Shown here: one piece after another, positions 1 through 7,682 of the stretch
Layout: each line of letters starts with the position of its first letter
Numbering within the stretch: the first letter of the stretch is position 1
Source of the DNA: JBEKZQ01 sp049509675
Lineage (GTDB): Bacteria > Planctomycetota > Planctomycetia > Pirellulales > Thermoguttaceae
Reading direction: 5' to 3'
NCBI GenBank assembly: GCA_049509675.1
Contig: JBEKZQ010000136.1
Coordinates: forward strand, 1 to 13,691
Length of the DNA stretch: 13,691 nt
Position numbers and translations under genes: made by a program
The notes under the pieces: model-generated
What the model saw: only the letters and a program-made list of their open reading frames with translations
Database searches by the model: none
What the model was told of the DNA's origin: nothing

Positions 1-345
1 AAACGCGAACTTCCGCCCGTCCAGGTCCAAGGCCTGGTCGCGAAGCCGGGAGAGGTCGAGTTTCCCACCAACCGGCGGTTTCGCCTCACGAACGCCATTT
101 CCGCGGCCGGGGGAGAATCCAACGACATGGCCGACCGTGTCTTGATTCAACGGCAACTCCCCGACGGACAGGGCGTGGTGTTGATCCGCGCCAGTCTCGC
201 GGATGCCATGCGCGACGGCCGGGAGAACATTGCCCTGGCGCCGGGCGACGCCGTGCGCGTCGAGCGCACGCCCTCGACCTTCGGCTGGGACCTGGTCAAG
301 CGCATCGGAGTTACCCTCGGTGGGACCGTGCCGCTGATGCAATAA
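1..345 (+). CDS. Polysaccharide export protein, SLBB domain (Wza-like), 5' truncated by window edge
   Basis: Reading frame 1 is open from the first base to TAA at 343-345, giving 114 visible residues. The visible part matches the SLBB fold of Wza/polysaccharide export proteins: a V-x-V-x-G-x-V-x-x-P-G strand-turn (VQVQGLVAKPGEVEFP, residues 7-22), then L-x-x-A-I-x-x-A-G-G (LTNAISAAGG) and the closing LAPGDAVRVERTP strand, which resembles the L-x-x-G-D-x-V-x-V ending of these domains. Family knowledge: such proteins form the periplasm/outer membrane exit channel for Wzy-polymerised polysaccharide. The N-terminal Poly_export domain and any lipoprotein signal would lie left of the window. An internal ATG at 127 would split the SLBB domain, so it is not the start. 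A Wzc-like gene follows directly, the usual partner of Wza. Confidence 0.86.
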   Translation, partial: KRELPPVQVQGLVAKPGEVEFPTNRRFRLTNAISAAGGESNDMADRVLIQRQLPDGQGVVLIRASLADAMRDGRENIALAPGDAVRVERTPSTFGWDLVKRIGVTLGGTVPLMQ

Positions 346-449
346 CGCCCAACACGACCAGGTACGCTTCCACTCAACCAAGTGTGACGATGACTTCTCG
401 GTGCGACGCAATCCAGGAAGATGCCTTTTCCAGAAGAAGACTCAGCCGC

Positions 450-2780
450 ATGATCGAACCAGCTTCCAAACCGCTGTTGGCGGAATCGGCCCCGGCCCAT
501 CCTCTCCAGGCCTTGTTGCGGTTTGTCCGCGCGGTGCGCTACCGCAAGGAAGTCGTGCTGGTGACGTTGGTTGTTTCTGCGCTCTTGGGCGGGCTGTACT
601 ACAGCAGTACGGCCAGAATCTATCAATCCAAAGCCGAACTTCTCATCCGGCAAACGGACGCCTCCAAGGAGATCAATATCCCGGGGATAAGTCGCGGCGC
701 CCAGGATTACATGGACACCTATCGGAGCGTCGTGCTGAGCGAGGCCGTGCTGGAGCCGGCCGTGAACCTCCTCTCGGCCGACAACCGCATCGACTTTCAG
801 AACGTTGCCGCCGACAAGATCATCGACAAACTGCAAAAGAACCTGCAGGTCTCGATCGTCCGCAAGACGAGCATCCTGCAGATCAGCTACCGCTCGCACA
901 AGGCGGAGGCGGCGGCGGCCGTGGTCCAGGCCACGCTGGCGTCGTTCCAGAAGTACGTGGACACGATCGTCAATCACACGGCGGGTGGAATCCTGGAAAC
1001 TCTTACCAAGGAAAAGAGGAGCCTGGAACAACAAATCCACGGCACGGAGTCCGATCTGATCAAGCTCCGCAGCGAAATCGGCACGGTCTATTCCGGCAAC
1101 CCCAAGGAGGGCGGCTCCGACCTGATCACCCAGCAGGCATTCACCCTTCAGAACCTGCAGAAGGAGCGCTACGACAAGCGGGTTCAAGCGCAGACTCTCA
1201 TGGAATCGATCCGGATTTCCGCCCAGAGAGGCGAGGATCTCCGCCCGTATTTCATCGCCGTTTTTTCCGGGCCGGGCCGGGAGGCGCTCCTGGGAACCGA
1301 TGCCGGGGCCGTGCAGAAGCAGCTCACGGAAGACCTGGCCAAACTGCAAAAGATGCAATCGGTCTACGGTCCCAACCACAAGGACATGCGGGAAATCCAA
1401 CAACGGATTCAACAGAACGAACAATTGCTCCGCGACCGCTGGCAATTGGTTTTCGGCCGGGCGCCGGAGGGCGGCATGCGGCCCCTGGCAACGATCCTCC
1501 TGGAGGCCTCCCGCCAGGAGTACGAACAGGCCCTGAATGCCGAACGTCTCACGAAGGCCAGTTCCGACGAAGCCATCGCCAAGGCCATTGCCATGGACCG
1601 GGGCATAACCAGGATGCGGGCGCTGGAACGCGAGTTGGATCGCCTGAATCGCTCGTTCGAGGCCGTGCTGGAGAACATCAAAGGCATCAATCTTCAAAAA
1701 GAGAGCGGGACCGTTCTGACGTCGATCCTCACCCGTCCTGAAATCCCCGCCTTGCCGGTCTGGCCCACGCTCGGCATCGTGGCGGGACTGACGCTGCTGT
1801 TCGGACTGGCCGGCGGACTGGCCATCGTTTACGTGCAGGACCTGTTGGACGACCATTTCCGCTCGCCCGAGGAGTTGCAAATGCACGTCGGGGTTCCCGT
1901 GCTGGCCATGGTCCGCCGCATGACCTGCTTGGCCGAGCACGGACTGGACGCCGTGTTCCTGCACACCCATCCGACCGCCACCGAAGCCGAGTCGTTCCGC
2001 ACCCTCCATACCGCTTTGGCGCTCACCGAAGGCGGAATTCGTCGCCTGGTGCTTTCCAGCAGCGAACCGGGGGACGGCAAGACCACGGTGGCGGCCAATC
2101 TGGGCATGATCTTCGCGCAGTCCGGCAGGCGAACCCTGCTGATCGACGCCGACATGCGCCGCCCCGGTCTGACCTCGCTCTTGGACTTGCGGGGACATCG
2201 GGGGCTGTCCAGCGTGCTGCGCGATTCGGCATCCCTGGATGAAAGCCTTCAAGCGAATCTGCACGCGGCCATCGTACCGAACCTCGACGTGCTTCCCGCC
2301 GGCCCGCGGCCGCGCAATCCAGCCGAATTGCTCACCAGCGATCGATTCTCGGAGCTGATCTCCCGGGCCGAAGAAAACTACGACCAGATCGTCATCGACA
2401 GTCCTCCGGCCATGGTCGCCGACACCGCCATCATCGGCCGCCTGATTGACGGCGTGCTGTTGATCGTCCGGCCGGAGAAGAATCGGCGTCGAACGGTTCT
2501 CCGCGCTGCCGAGGGCCTCACGGCACTCGGCACGCGACTGCTGGGCGTGGTGGTCAATCGGCTGGTCGATGAAAAGCGCGAGGACTACACCGGTTACGGC
2601 TACGGGTATGGATACGGCTACGGATACCGATATGCCGAAGAGGGCCGCGACAGCGAGCCGGCTTCCACGGCAACCGAGAACCAGGACGTTTCCGCCGTCG
2701 TGCCGGCGGAACCTGCTGCCAAACCTCGCGCTGCAGCCAGCGCCCCTGAAACCATTACCATTCGTCGGCGTGTTGCCTGA
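450..2780 (+). CDS. wzc: Wzz/Wzc-like chain-length determinant fused to BY-type tyrosine autokinase
   Basis: Inner-membrane co-polymerase and tyrosine kinase expected to control polysaccharide chain length and export together with the SLBB protein just upstream. From ATG 450 it has 776 residues. Order: cytoplasmic N-terminus; TM1 about 34-52; Wzz domain; long periplasmic coiled coil about 175-410 with a GNVR-like end; proline-rich RPEIPALPVWP before TM2 about 440-462; cytoplasmic kinase. Kinase motifs are intact: Walker A EPGDGKTT with Lys544, Walker A' LLIDADMRRPG with Asp566/Asp568, Walker B IVIDSPPA with Asp650. The tyrosine cluster holds eight Tyr at 713, 716, 718, 720, 722, 724, 726 and 728, most alternating with Gly. 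About 48 Ala/Pro/Glu-rich residues follow it, whereas in classical Wzc the cluster sits at the very end. The start is uncertain: in-frame GTG 384 and ATG 390 would add about 20 residues but have no clear ribosome site; ATG 450 has a purine-rich AGAAGAAGA upstream. Confidence 0.93.
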   Translation: MIEPASKPLLAESAPAHPLQALLRFVRAVRYRKEVVLVTLVVSALLGGLYYSSTARIYQSKAELLIRQTDASKEINIPGISRGAQDYMDTYRSVVLSEAVLEPAVNLLSADNRIDFQNVAADKIIDKLQKNLQVSIVRKTSILQISYRSHKAEAAAAVVQATLASFQKYVDTIVNHTAGGILETLTKEKRSLEQQIHGTESDLIKLRSEIGTVYSGNPKEGGSDLITQQAFTLQNLQKERYDKRVQAQTLMESIRISAQRGEDLRPYFIAVFSGPGREALLGTDAGAVQKQLTEDLAKLQKMQSVYGPNHKDMREIQQRIQQNEQLLRDRWQLVFGRAPEGGMRPLATILLEASRQEYEQALNAERLTKASSDEAIAKAIAMDRGITRMRALERELDRLNRSFEAVLENIKGINLQKESGTVLTSILTRPEIPALPVWPTLGIVAGLTLLFGLAGGLAIVYVQDLLDDHFRSPEELQMHVGVPVLAMVRRMTCLAEHGLDAVFLHTHPTATEAESFRTLHTALALTEGGIRRLVLSSSEPGDGKTTVAANLGMIFAQSGRRTLLIDADMRRPGLTSLLDLRGHRGLSSVLRDSASLDESLQANLHAAIVPNLDVLPAGPRPRNPAELLTSDRFSELISRAEENYDQIVIDSPPAMVADTAIIGRLIDGVLLIVRPEKNRRRTVLRAAEGLTALGTRLLGVVVNRLVDEKREDYTGYGYGYGYGYGYRYAEEGRDSEPASTATENQDVSAVVPAEPAAKPRAAASAPETITIRRRVA

Positions 2781-2828
2781 AATGCTCGAGGATCGCCGAC
2801 CCCGTGCAGTACTACTGAGCGGCCACCC

Positions 2829-4148
2829 ATGATCGAACCGAACCTCCTTTTGATCAGCCAGGTCTACGTTCCCGACCCGGCATCGGTCGGACAACACCTG
2901 CACGACATGGCCGGAGAGATGGCGCGGCGGGGCTACGGGGTCAGGGTCTACGCGGCGTCGCACGGGTATGACTGGCCCGAAAACCATTACCCCCGCCGCG
3001 AAAGCCGCGACGGCGTGGACGTCATGCGGCTGCCGCTCTCCTCGTTCGGCAAGAAGACGACGGCGATCCGGTTGCTCGGTCAGATCAGTTTTCTGGCGCA
3101 GACGATGCTGCGCGGGCTGCTGATGCGGCGCCCGGGGGCCATCCTGGTCAGCACTTCGCCGCCGATGTGTGCGGCGGCCGGTTGGCTGCTGTCGCTCTAC
3201 CACCGCGCTCCCTTGATCTACTGGGTCATGGACATCAACCCGGACCAGGCGGTGGCCGCGGGCCTGGCCCGGCCCCGATCTCTGTCGGTGCGGATTTTCG
3301 ACTGGTTCAATCGAGCGGCCCTCGGCCGGGCCCACACGGTCGTGGCCCTCGACCGCTTCATGGCCGCCCGGCTGATCGCCAAGCGGGAGATCGGCGACAA
3401 GCTCGAGGTGTTTCCCCCCTGGCCTCACGAGGATCACCTGGAAGACATTCCCCACGCGCAGAACCCTTTCCGCAAGGAACACGGCCTGGAGGGGAAGTTC
3501 GTGGTGATGTATTCGGGCAACCACAGTCCGGTCAATCCGATCAGCACGGTGCTTCAAGCCGCCGCAGCGCTGCGGCAAAGCGAGAACATCGTGTTCGTAT
3601 TCGTGGGCGGAGGCGCGGCGAAAAAGGAGGTCGAGGCGACGATCGCGGCGGGAGCCACGAACCTCGTCAGTCTCCCCTATCAGCCGATCGAACAACTGAA
3701 GTACTCGCTCTCGGCGGCCGACCTGCACGTCGTCACGCTCGGGTCGTCGGGCGTGGGGATCGTGCATCCGTGCAAGATCTACGGAGCGATGCTGGTGGGC
3801 CGGCCGATCCTCGCCGTAAGCCCCCGACCGTCGCACATTTCCGACTTGCTCGATCAATGCGATTTCGGCCGCCGGGTGGAGCAGGGCGACGTGCAGGGGG
3901 CCATCCGGGCCATCACGGAATTGGCCGCCTGCCCTGCGGCCGTTCGGGCCGCCATGGGACGGCGCGGAAAGTCGCTGGTCGAGCGGGCGTTGGGCAAGTC
4001 GCTGTTGTGCAACCGCTTCGCCGGCATCATCGAGGCGGCGTGGGATTCGCGGCGGCCGCTGCACGTCTTTCGGCCCGGCCACGAGTATGAGATGGAGCCT
4101 TCCGGCGAAATGGCCGCCCCGGATCGTCGCCGCAAAGAGGCAGCCTGA
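2829..4148 (+). CDS. Glycosyltransferase family 4, WbuB-like
   Basis: Predicted cytoplasmic, membrane-associated retaining glycosyltransferase (GT-B fold) adding a sugar to the lipid-linked repeat unit; donor and acceptor cannot be read from sequence. 439 residues. The N-terminal Rossmann domain begins LLISQVYVPDPASVGQHLHD, with the flexible loop after the first strand typical of GT4. The C-terminal domain opens with FVVMYSGN (YSGN at 228-231), followed by FVFVGGGAAKKEVE and LPYQPIEQLKYSLSAADLHV. The nucleotide-binding segment is VHPCKIYGAMLVGRPIL with Lys316, where WbuB-like enzymes usually read P-S-K-x-Y-G-x-L-A-A-G-R-P. Hence the usual E-x7-E is not strictly present, as I remember being normal for this subfamily. 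ATG 2829 begins 48 bp after the kinase stop and the N-terminus aligns well with the family; no strong ribosome site is seen. Confidence 0.9.
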   Translation: MIEPNLLLISQVYVPDPASVGQHLHDMAGEMARRGYGVRVYAASHGYDWPENHYPRRESRDGVDVMRLPLSSFGKKTTAIRLLGQISFLAQTMLRGLLMRRPGAILVSTSPPMCAAAGWLLSLYHRAPLIYWVMDINPDQAVAAGLARPRSLSVRIFDWFNRAALGRAHTVVALDRFMAARLIAKREIGDKLEVFPPWPHEDHLEDIPHAQNPFRKEHGLEGKFVVMYSGNHSPVNPISTVLQAAAALRQSENIVFVFVGGGAAKKEVEATIAAGATNLVSLPYQPIEQLKYSLSAADLHVVTLGSSGVGIVHPCKIYGAMLVGRPILAVSPRPSHISDLLDQCDFGRRVEQGDVQGAIRAITELAACPAAVRAAMGRRGKSLVERALGKSLLCNRFAGIIEAAWDSRRPLHVFRPGHEYEMEPSGEMAAPDRRRKEAA

Positions 4149-4224
4149 TTCGCGCGCCCTTGTCACACATTCATGGAAACGAAGCGCTGTTTGAGAACAC
4201 CACGGTCATGCAGATCGGCCCGCC

Positions 4225-5781
4225 ATGAGCACAGTATTGACCCGCACCAAGACCGCCGGAAAGCCGCGTCCGCCGCAAACCGAGCATTCGTTCGCTCAGA
4301 AGGGCGCTTGGGCTGCGGCCGCCAGCGGCATGAACTTGTTGGGCCGATTCGTCGTCCAGATTGTTCTGGCGCGCGTCTTGGGATTGCAGGGGCTGGGGCA
4401 GTTCGTGTACCTGTCCTGGATCATCGAAATCGGCAATCTCGTTTTTTGCGTCGGATTGCCGAATAGCCTTACCCGTTATTCTGCCGAATTGCTCGGTCAG
4501 CATCAGCCGGAGCAGGCCGCGGCGTTTGCACGATGGGCGTATACCCGGTTTGTCGCCGCGGCCATGGTCGGCGCCCTGGTCGTCGGCATGGTGTTCTGCT
4601 GGCATTCGCAATTCGTCGCCGGCAAAGCGGCCTTGCCGGTCATGATTGCTCTTTTCCTGATCCGAAGTCTCGAGAACATCAATCTCGCTTACTTGACCGG
4701 ATTGCAACGTTTCGCGCTGCTGACCCGTTTGCAGTTGGCCTCCAGCGCCGTTCAAGTGGCGGGCGTGACCCTTGGCGCCTCTTGCTGGGGCTGGATGGGC
4801 GCGATGCTCGGCTGCATTGCCGGATCGTTGCTGCCGGCCGTCTACAGCACGTCGATGTTGCGAGGTTCCGCCTTCGACGCGAAAATCGCTGCTCCTCTTC
4901 GCCGCCGCACCTGGCACTACGCTCTGAACACCTGGCTGGCAATGCTGCTCTCGGCGGTTGTCTGGTCGCGTACCGAGATCTTCTTCATCGAGCGGTACTG
5001 GGGGATTCGGCAAGTGGCCATATTCAGCGTGGGCTTGACCCTTGCCACGACCGTCCAGCAGGTGGTGAACCTGTTTTCCGGGGCATTTCTGCCTCATTTT
5101 GCCGGGCTCGCCGGCGCCGGCAAACATGCGGTCATTCAGCGCCATTACGAAATGGCGACGAAGCTCATGGCTTTCGTGATCATCCCGGCGAGTCTGGGCG
5201 GGGCAGCCATCAGTCCTGTCCTCGTGCCCATGTTGTTCGGGGCCAATTTTGTTCCGGCGGTGCCCAGCGCGATCGTCCTCGTGGTGACGGCGGCACTGTC
5301 GTTCGCAACGATCGGGTCATCCCTGATGTACGCCATGGAGAAGTCGGGCTTTATCGCGACGTGGAGCGCGATTGGCGCGGTGGTTTCCGTGACGGCGGCA
5401 ATCATCGTCGTCCCCTCGCAGGGCGCCTGGGGCGCGGTGTGGTGCCGGCTGGTCCTACAGTGGAGCATGATCGGCCTGGCCACCTGGTTCATTACCCGGC
5501 GGCTGCGATTCTCCTTCCCCTTTCAGGCCGTGGGCCGCATGATGCTCGCCGGCCTGTTCTGCGGCGCCGCGGCCTGGTGCGCGGTCCGCGCAAACCCCAA
5601 CCCGGTCGCCGCTTTGATGGTCGCCGTGCCGCTGGGCGCTGCGGTCTACGTCGCGAGCGTGCGCGCGCTTCGCGTTTTGAACGTTGAGGAACAACGTCGT
5701 TTGCTGATGTTCAGCGAGCGTCTACCCGTCCCCGTGCGAAGGCTGTCGCAACATTTGCTGCAAAGGGTCTTGGCGAAATGA
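4225..5781 (+). CDS. wzx: Wzx-like flippase (polysaccharide biosynthesis / MOP family)
   Basis: Integral inner-membrane protein of 518 residues, predicted to flip the undecaprenyl-linked repeat unit to the periplasm. Roughly 12-14 hydrophobic segments run through the protein. It opens with the family's characteristic first helices: a short polar N-terminus (about 25 residues), then GAWAAAASGMNLLGRFVVQI and ARVLGLQGLGQFVYLSW, matching the R-x-L-G-x-x-x-x-G-x-F/Y signature of Polysacc_synt proteins. A central conserved helix reads RTEIFFIERYWGIRQVAIFS, as in Wzx/MviN relatives (D/E-x-x-F/L-I-x-x-x-x-G). ATG 4225 is chosen because it immediately precedes the conserved N-terminus; 76 bp of non-coding sequence separates it from the previous gene. 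The stop overlaps the next start (ATGA at 5778-5781). The polymerase partner is encoded three genes downstream. Confidence 0.92.
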   Translation: MSTVLTRTKTAGKPRPPQTEHSFAQKGAWAAAASGMNLLGRFVVQIVLARVLGLQGLGQFVYLSWIIEIGNLVFCVGLPNSLTRYSAELLGQHQPEQAAAFARWAYTRFVAAAMVGALVVGMVFCWHSQFVAGKAALPVMIALFLIRSLENINLAYLTGLQRFALLTRLQLASSAVQVAGVTLGASCWGWMGAMLGCIAGSLLPAVYSTSMLRGSAFDAKIAAPLRRRTWHYALNTWLAMLLSAVVWSRTEIFFIERYWGIRQVAIFSVGLTLATTVQQVVNLFSGAFLPHFAGLAGAGKHAVIQRHYEMATKLMAFVIIPASLGGAAISPVLVPMLFGANFVPAVPSAIVLVVTAALSFATIGSSLMYAMEKSGFIATWSAIGAVVSVTAAIIVVPSQGAWGAVWCRLVLQWSMIGLATWFITRRLRFSFPFQAVGRMMLAGLFCGAAAWCAVRANPNPVAALMVAVPLGAAVYVASVRALRVLNVEEQRRLLMFSERLPVPVRRLSQHLLQRVLAK

Positions 5782-6911
5782 AGATCGTCTTGATCTGTGA
5801 CGAGTATCCGATCCAGCCTGTTTTCGGGGGCATCGGCGTGTTCACGCGCGCGTTGGCTTGCGGTCTGGCGGCAAGCGGGCACGCGGTGACGGTCGTGGGA
5901 GTCGGACACCATGCCGGCGAGGCAAATGACCAAGGGGTTCGCGTCGTCACATTGCCCAAAACATCGATCAGGGGGATTGCCTGGCTCGTCAATCGCGTGC
6001 GGTTGCTGACCTGGATAAGGAGACGGGTTCGCTCCGGCGGAATCGACATTGTCGAAGTACCCGACCATGGCGGAATGCTTCCGTTTTCCGTCCCACGATG
6101 TCCGGTCGTAGTTCGCCTCCACTTGAGCATGACGACGGTGACCAGGCGCGCAAGGCAAAGGCGCTCCGTGTTGACTCGTCCCCTGGAGAAAAGGACCTTG
6201 TCGTTGCACCGAAACTGGATCGCCGTTTCCAACCACGTGTTGAAAGAAACGGTGTCCGAATTCGGCATGCAGCCCGATCGGTGCGCGGTCATCTACAATC
6301 CGACATGTAATGACGAGAAGACGACGTCTCCTCCGGCGGGGCTGCCCGGCGAATACGTGCTCTACGCCGGCACCGTCAACGAGCGGAAAGGCGCCTTTGT
6401 CCTGGCTGAAGCAGCCCGGTCCTTCTTGACCGCTTTTCCGCAACTACACCTGGTCTATGCCGGGCGGATGGTGACGGAGAATGGGCTGCCCGCCGACGAC
6501 AGAATTCGCCAAATCGTCGGGCCGGAGTTGGCGTGCCGCACGCATTGCCTTGGTTTCCTGGAACACGCGAAGGTCCTCGCCTGCATGAGGCAGGCGAGGG
6601 TTTTCGCGCTTCCCAGCAAGCTCGAGGCATGCAGCCTGGCGCCGATCGAGGCCATGTCGTGCGGCACCCCGCTCGTTTACACGACGGCCTCCGAAGGTCC
6701 CGAGGTCGTTCAGGACGGGGTCACGGGGTTGCTGGCCGATCCGAACGACAGCCGCGACGTGGCTCTCAAGGTGCTATGCGTGCTGCGCGATCGCAACCTG
6801 GCAGAAAGGCTGACTCATTACGCCAAGCGGGCCGTGGCGGAACGTTTCTCGTTGAGCCGAGTCATCGATCAAACCATCATTTTCTATGAAATGGTGCGAA
6901 AGGAATCGTGA
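5778..6911 (+). CDS. Glycosyltransferase family 4
   Basis: Predicted retaining GT-B glycosyltransferase of 377 residues acting on the repeat unit at the cytoplasmic face. The N-terminal domain has FGGIGVFTRALACGLAASGH, the Gly-rich loop and helix that GT4 enzymes carry before H-x-V-T-V-V. The donor domain starts at VLYAGTVNERKG (about 194-205), with Arg/Lys in the expected phosphate-binding positions. It ends with the diagnostic E-x7-E: Glu283 and Glu291 in EACSLAPIE, followed by AMSCGTPLVYT and GVTGLLADPND. The start is fixed by ATGA overlap with the flippase stop. The coding sequence contains a perfect 10-bp inverted repeat followed by GTTTT (see 6575-6604). Substrate specificity is not inferable. 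Confidence 0.92.
   Translation: MKIVLICDEYPIQPVFGGIGVFTRALACGLAASGHAVTVVGVGHHAGEANDQGVRVVTLPKTSIRGIAWLVNRVRLLTWIRRRVRSGGIDIVEVPDHGGMLPFSVPRCPVVVRLHLSMTTVTRRARQRRSVLTRPLEKRTLSLHRNWIAVSNHVLKETVSEFGMQPDRCAVIYNPTCNDEKTTSPPAGLPGEYVLYAGTVNERKGAFVLAEAARSFLTAFPQLHLVYAGRMVTENGLPADDRIRQIVGPELACRTHCLGFLEHAKVLACMRQARVFALPSKLEACSLAPIEAMSCGTPLVYTTASEGPEVVQDGVTGLLADPNDSRDVALKVLCVLRDRNLAERLTHYAKRAVAERFSLSRVIDQTIIFYEMVRKES
6575..6604 (+). terminator. Intragenic terminator-like hairpin
   Basis: CCTCGCCTGC (6575-6584) and GCAGGCGAGG (6590-6599) form a perfect 10-bp, GC-rich stem with an ATGAG loop, followed by G and TTTT (6600-6604). This is the shape of an intrinsic terminator with a short T-tract, but it lies inside the GT4 gene, where it encodes part of KVLACMRQARVF. 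Since the downstream operon must be transcribed, full termination is unlikely; pausing, partial attenuation or plain coding coincidence are all possible. Confidence 0.25.
6899..6905 (+). promoter_or_regulatory. Ribosome binding site for the methyltransferase gene
   Basis: AAAGGAA lies at the 3' end of the preceding GT4 gene; its AAGGA core ends six bases before ATG 6911 but only three bases before GTG 6908. It is the clearest Shine-Dalgarno in the window and is the reason ATG 6911 was preferred as the start. Confidence 0.6.
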
Positions 6912-7666
6912 TGGACTCCGCCTTCGCCACATACGATCTGCACTACACGCGGATGGCGAATATGCCGCCCGATTGGGTCGCCGCCGAGGCGCACCCGGAG
7001 AAGTATGCCTGCCGGAAACCCTGGCTGCCTTTGGACCGGGCGGCCCGCATCTTGGATTTCGGGTGCGGTTGGGGCCACCAACTCTTGAGCCTCTGGAGTG
7101 CGGGATACAGGAACATTGAAGGTGTAGAGATCTCGCAAGAACAGGCCCAATGTGCGACGCACGCCTCGGGGGATCGTGTCGCGGTTCACTGCGCAGAGGG
7201 CCGGGAGTTCCTTGCCGACAAAAGGGAGACTTACGACCTGATCATCCTCAATGATGTCCTGGAGCACATTCCCGTCAACGAGGCGGTCCCTTCACTAGCA
7301 GTCATCCGGGAAGCCCTGGCGCCGGGCGGCAGAGTTGCCGTCCGCGTCCCGAACATGGCGAGCCTATGTGCCTCCTATAGCCGGTACCTGGATGTCACGC
7401 ATGTTGCCGGCTATACGGAGTTCAGCCTCATGCAGGTTTTCGACCGCGCCGGTTTTCAGGACCACCGCCTCGTGGATGACGGCCCCCGGTTCGACCTGAA
7501 AGCGTGGAACCCGCTTGCTCCCTGGCATGGATTCCAGATTCGCCTGCGGTTGAATGTCCTGTTGCACAAGGTGGTCTACAGCCTGCGGACCCAGGCGCCG
7601 ACTCCGCGGGCGTTTGGATACAACCTGGAAATGTACTCTCACAAACCCCAATCGATGCGGCGGTGA
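6911..7666 (+). CDS. Class I SAM-dependent methyltransferase
   Basis: Predicted soluble methyltransferase of 251 residues, in the Methyltransf_11/12-like (UbiG-like) group. Motif I is ILDFGCGWGHQ (about 47-57, Asp49 and the G-x-G-x-G glycines), the following acidic strand is IEGVEIS, and the motif around NDVLEHIP (Asn114-Pro121) with later LAPGGRVAVRVPN is typical of the fold. Its place among glycosyltransferases suggests it methylates a sugar of the repeat unit, its lipid-linked precursor, or a nucleotide sugar; that is context inference. ATG 6911 overlaps the upstream stop by one base (TGATG) and has AAGGA six bases upstream. GTG 6908 is also in frame but would sit too close to that ribosome site. 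Next gene starts 16 bp after its stop. Confidence 0.88.
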   Translation: MDSAFATYDLHYTRMANMPPDWVAAEAHPEKYACRKPWLPLDRAARILDFGCGWGHQLLSLWSAGYRNIEGVEISQEQAQCATHASGDRVAVHCAEGREFLADKRETYDLIILNDVLEHIPVNEAVPSLAVIREALAPGGRVAVRVPNMASLCASYSRYLDVTHVAGYTEFSLMQVFDRAGFQDHRLVDDGPRFDLKAWNPLAPWHGFQIRLRLNVLLHKVVYSLRTQAPTPRAFGYNLEMYSHKPQSMRR

Positions 7667-7682
7667 TTCAAGGCAGGCGACG

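Noticed and set aside
384..449. 22-residue N-terminal extension of the kinase from GTG 384 or ATG 390
   Set aside because: No ribosome site is visible and the extension has no family-like sequence; kept only as an alternative start.
147..4166. A 1339-codon open frame on the minus strand spanning several + strand genes
   Set aside because: It is antisense to clearly recognisable SLBB, Wzc and GT4 genes. Its translation is rich in Arg, His, Gln, Gly and Asp with no domain I can recognise, the usual product of high-GC codon bias removing stops from the opposite strand.
4149..4224. Possible promoter with TTGTCA at 4160-4165 before the flippase
   Set aside because: No acceptable -10 box at the right distance.
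5098..5124. Inverted repeat TTTGCCGG ... CCGGCAAA inside the flippase gene
   Set aside because: Eight-base stem with an 11-base loop in GC-rich coding sequence and no T-tract after it; not beyond what such sequence gives by chance.
4171..5145. A 324-codon minus-strand frame opposite the flippase
   Set aside because: Shadow of the flippase gene; composition biased and no recognisable motif.
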